Source: Nitrospinae bacterium RIFCSPLOWO2_12_FULL_45_22
GTDB taxonomy: Bacteria; 2-12-FULL-45-22
Assembly (NCBI GenBank): GCA_001803565.1
Contig: MHDQ01000282.1
Span: 1 to 16,331, forward strand
Reading direction: 5' to 3'
DNA: 16,331 bases
Made by a program: the position numbers and the translations under genes. Below the pieces are notes generated by a model. That model saw nothing but the letters and a program-made list of their open reading frames with translations. It made no database searches and was not told the origin of the DNA. This document shows positions 14,246-16,331 of the stretch, piece by piece (position 1 is the first letter of the stretch; each line of letters starts with the position of its first letter).

Positions 14246-15031
14246 CTATCCATCAGAGAGATGTTCTATATAGTCAACATTTTTAAACTCGCCTAAAGGA
14301 TATTCAGCTATCATCTGGTTTTCAATGAAATCCAGACATTCCTTCGGCCCCAGGTGCCAATTCACTGGGCAGGCTGACAGGAATTCTACAATACTAAAAC
14401 CCACACCAGCAATTTGCTTCTCAAAGGCAGTCTTTAATGCCTTTTTTGCCTTTTGGCGATTGGCTGGCGTGTGAACACTCATCCGGGCGGAGTAAGCAGT
14501 CCCCTTCATTGATGCTGCCAGCTCTGCGCCATGAAAAGGAAAGCCAGTGATCTTAGGATCTCTTCCCTGGGTCGTGGTGGTGGTACGCATACCCAATAGG
14601 GTAGTCGGGGCCATCTGGCCACCAGTGGTGCCGAAGCAGGCATTATTTAGAAATATAGTAGTAATTTTTTCTCCCCGTAAGGTTGCGGCCATAAAATAAC
14701 CTAAGCCAATGGCGCCCATTTCTCCATCTCCCTGGGCGGCAAAGACAATGGAATCTGGATGCACCCGTTTAATAGCCGTTGCTATAGCCAATCCAGGACC
14801 GTGTACTCCACCATACATATCCAGGTCGAAATACATAGTCCAAAAACCCGTGCATCCTCCACCTCCCAACCCTATCGTTCGATCTTCTATCCCTAATTCT
14901 TCTATTACTTCGCAGATCATCCGTATAATTATTCCATAATGACATCCTGGACAGTTCATAATGGGTATGCTCTGCAATCTCGTTCTAGGTGGTTCACAAA
15001 CCACCTCTTTGGTTATCTCTTTTTTAGTCAT
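14246..15031 (-). CDS. 2-oxoacid:ferredoxin oxidoreductase beta subunit (TPP-binding)
   Basis: The thiamine diphosphate-binding subunit. The TPP/Mg motif runs from G101-D102-G103 to N129-N130 (IFLNNACFGTTGGQ). C27 and C30 in MNCPGCHYG, with C60 in GGGGCTGF, are the cysteines that in beta subunits of this family help hold the proximal [4Fe-4S] cluster. The 261-residue length fits KorB/VorA-type proteins. Its ATG overlaps the alpha stop codon (ATGA, 4 nt), showing translational coupling. Confidence 0.93.
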   Translation of the reverse strand: MTKKEITKEVVCEPPRTRLQSIPIMNCPGCHYGIIIRMICEVIEELGIEDRTIGLGGGGCTGFWTMYFDLDMYGGVHGPGLAIATAIKRVHPDSIVFAAQGDGEMGAIGLGYFMAATLRGEKITTIFLNNACFGTTGGQMAPTTLLGMRTTTTTQGRDPKITGFPFHGAELAASMKGTAYSARMSVHTPANRQKAKKALKTAFEKQIAGVGFSIVEFLSACPVNWHLGPKECLDFIENQMIAEYPLGEFKNVDYIEHLSDG

Positions 15032-16101
15032 AAGAGACTCTTCACCTCCTTAAGAATTCTTTCGGGAAAGATGAGCCCTTGAGGGCCTGGATTATGCCGG
15101 GCCAGTATGTTTAAAAGAGATACCCGGGCCGAGTCGCCCGCACTGGCTTGCACATCTTCTACTAATTCGCCTGGGCTATCCTCAACCACTAAAATATTTC
15201 CTATCCTGGCGCCTAGCTCTTTAACGGCCTTTTGCGGGAAGGGCCACAGTGTTATGGGCCGCAACAAACCGACTTTTATCCCCTTCTCTCTAGCCATATC
15301 TACTGCGTCTTGGGATGATCTGGCTGAGGAACCATAAGCAACCAACAACAACTCTGCGTCGTCAGTGAGACATGTCTCATACTTGGTTTCTGTCTCGGCT
15401 ATACGGTTATATTTTTCAATCTGGTGGCTAAAATATCCCGGGATTCCTCCAGGGGCCATTAACCCCGAAAGAATCTGTTTGGATTTACCCCCCTTTTTTC
15501 CTTTTCCTACCAGGGCCCAATCCTTTTCTGGCAAATGATCAAAATTAAGGGGTTTGGGGTCAACCAGTTCTGACATGCGACCCAATATAAAGTCCGTAAG
15601 GATAATTACTAAAATGCGATATTTTTCGGCCAAATAAAAGGCCCATTGGGTAAAATCCAAAATTTCCTGCACCGAATAAGGAGCCAGGACAATGCTGCGG
15701 TAGGCCCCATGGCCTCCGCCTTTAGTTGCCTGGCGGTAATCGGTCTGGCCCTGTTGGGTAGTTCCTGCCCCCGGCCCGAGACGCATTACATCGACAATAA
15801 CAGCTGGAACCTCTGTTACTGCCATATGAGAAATAGCCTCTTGCATGAGGCTGAAGCCCGGGCTTGAGGTGGCAGTCATACAGCGGGCACCGGCCAGGGT
15901 TCCCCCAAAAAGCATGAATCCAGCCGCAGTTTCCCCTTCGGATTGTAAGTAGACACCCCCTATCTTGGGTAACTCCCGAGAAAAGAATTCAGCGATCTCA
16001 TTCTGGGGAGTAATAGGATAGCCAAAAAAATGTTTACAACCAGCCAGGAGCGCCCCGCGTCCTACGGCTTCGTTACCATCTATAATGACCTTTCCTGCCA
16101 A
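15028..16101 (-). CDS. vorB: 2-oxoacid:ferredoxin oxidoreductase alpha subunit (VorB/KorA type)
   Basis: The alpha subunit of an enzyme that oxidatively decarboxylates a 2-oxoacid to the acyl-CoA and reduces ferredoxin, in the cytoplasm of anaerobes. The 357 residues contain CKHFFGYPITPQNEIAEFF (22-40), YLQSEGETAAGFMLFGGTLAGAR, and TATSSPGFSLMQEAISHMA, all typical of the pyrimidine-binding domain of VorB/KorA proteins. The C-terminal domain begins near 245 (ELLLVAYGSSARS). The start is TTG 16101, supported by a near-perfect AAGGAGGTGA ribosome binding site 9 nt upstream; no ATG is available nearby. First gene of the operon. Substrate is uncertain: the GYPITPQNEI signature is usually annotated as 2-ketoisovalerate (VorB), but 2-oxoglutarate is possible. 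Confidence 0.9.
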   Translation of the reverse strand: MAGKVIIDGNEAVGRGALLAGCKHFFGYPITPQNEIAEFFSRELPKIGGVYLQSEGETAAGFMLFGGTLAGARCMTATSSPGFSLMQEAISHMAVTEVPAVIVDVMRLGPGAGTTQQGQTDYRQATKGGGHGAYRSIVLAPYSVQEILDFTQWAFYLAEKYRILVIILTDFILGRMSELVDPKPLNFDHLPEKDWALVGKGKKGGKSKQILSGLMAPGGIPGYFSHQIEKYNRIAETETKYETCLTDDAELLLVAYGSSARSSQDAVDMAREKGIKVGLLRPITLWPFPQKAVKELGARIGNILVVEDSPGELVEDVQASAGDSARVSLLNILARHNPGPQGLIFPERILKEVKSLL

Positions 16102-16191
16102 ATCTTATCACCTCCTTAATTTTTCTTGGTCTTGGATTGAATTAATCTCCCATCACACCCAAGGATCTAAAACTTACCTTTGCTAATGCTC

Positions 16192-16257
16192 AACAATGGC
16201 TAAAACAATGGCTCTGTATCCTATGGAACTGATCCTGATTAGGAACTGATAACTGAT
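16192..16257. repeat. Short tandem repeats in the oxidoreductase leader
   Basis: AACAATGGCT occurs twice at a 12-nt period (16192-16201, 16204-16213). AACTGAT occurs three times (16227-16233, 16244-16250, 16251-16257). Both sets lie in the roughly 180-nt leader of the minus-strand operon. They may be simple-sequence debris. Confidence 0.4.
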
Positions 16258-16286
16258 AGGAAATCGCTTTTTAAGCCGATAGAGAC

Positions 16287-16318
16287 ATTATAACATAACA
16301 AAATACTACAAATTTCAA
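16287..16318 (-). promoter_or_regulatory. Extended -10 promoter for the 2-oxoacid oxidoreductase operon
   Basis: On the minus strand TGTTATAAT (16295-16287) is a perfect extended -10 element. TTGAAA at 16318-16313 could be a -35, but the 20-nt spacing is long. The surroundings are AT-rich. Transcription would start near 16280, about 180 nt upstream of the TTG start. Confidence 0.5.
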
Positions 16319-16331
16319 CTATTTTTTCAGG

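Overview
The window looks like a piece of a mid-GC, anaerobic Gram-negative-type bacterial chromosome. A ferredoxin-dependent 2-oxoacid oxidoreductase, a molybdopterin/Fe-S/NrfD redox complex and a YejM-like envelope protein support this. I cannot name the phylum from the sequence. Two conserved metabolic blocks flank a mosaic accessory region of about 8 kb.

Left block (1-5595). On the minus strand lie hisI and hisG, 2 nt apart, with hisG running off the left edge. They diverge from a plus-strand operon encoding a molybdopterin oxidoreductase, a four-cluster ferredoxin subunit and an eight-helix NrfD-type membrane subunit. The catalytic subunit has no Tat signal, so this quinone-linked complex probably works on the cytoplasmic side. 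The 393-nt divergent intergenic region holds one promoter-like site per direction and a 74-nt imperfect palindrome just downstream of the his promoter.

Accessory region (about 5600-13400). A MoaD/ThiS-like sulfur carrier gene, probably once linked to the molybdoenzyme operon, reads through its C-terminal Gly-Gly into a REP-type (IS200-like, HUH/Y1) transposon with perfect 18-bp terminal inverted repeats. The rest is debris and cargo. There is a frameshifted 3' fragment of mprF, an AT-rich YejM/LtaS-like sulfatase-fold membrane gene with a probable broken 5' end, a relic of an IS91-type transposase, and a large minus-strand patatin-like gene. In the patatin-like gene about eight membrane helices sit between the Ser and Asp of the catalytic dyad. 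A 16-bp direct repeat brackets the mprF/YejM-like/IS91 block.

Right block (13412-16331). A tight minus-strand operon encodes the alpha, beta, gamma and delta subunits of a Vor/Kor-type 2-oxoacid:ferredoxin oxidoreductase. It is transcribed from an extended -10 promoter near the right edge through a leader of about 180 nt. This enzyme would make acyl-CoA and reduced ferredoxin. The NrfD complex would exchange electrons with the quinone pool. No tRNA, rRNA or CRISPR array was seen.
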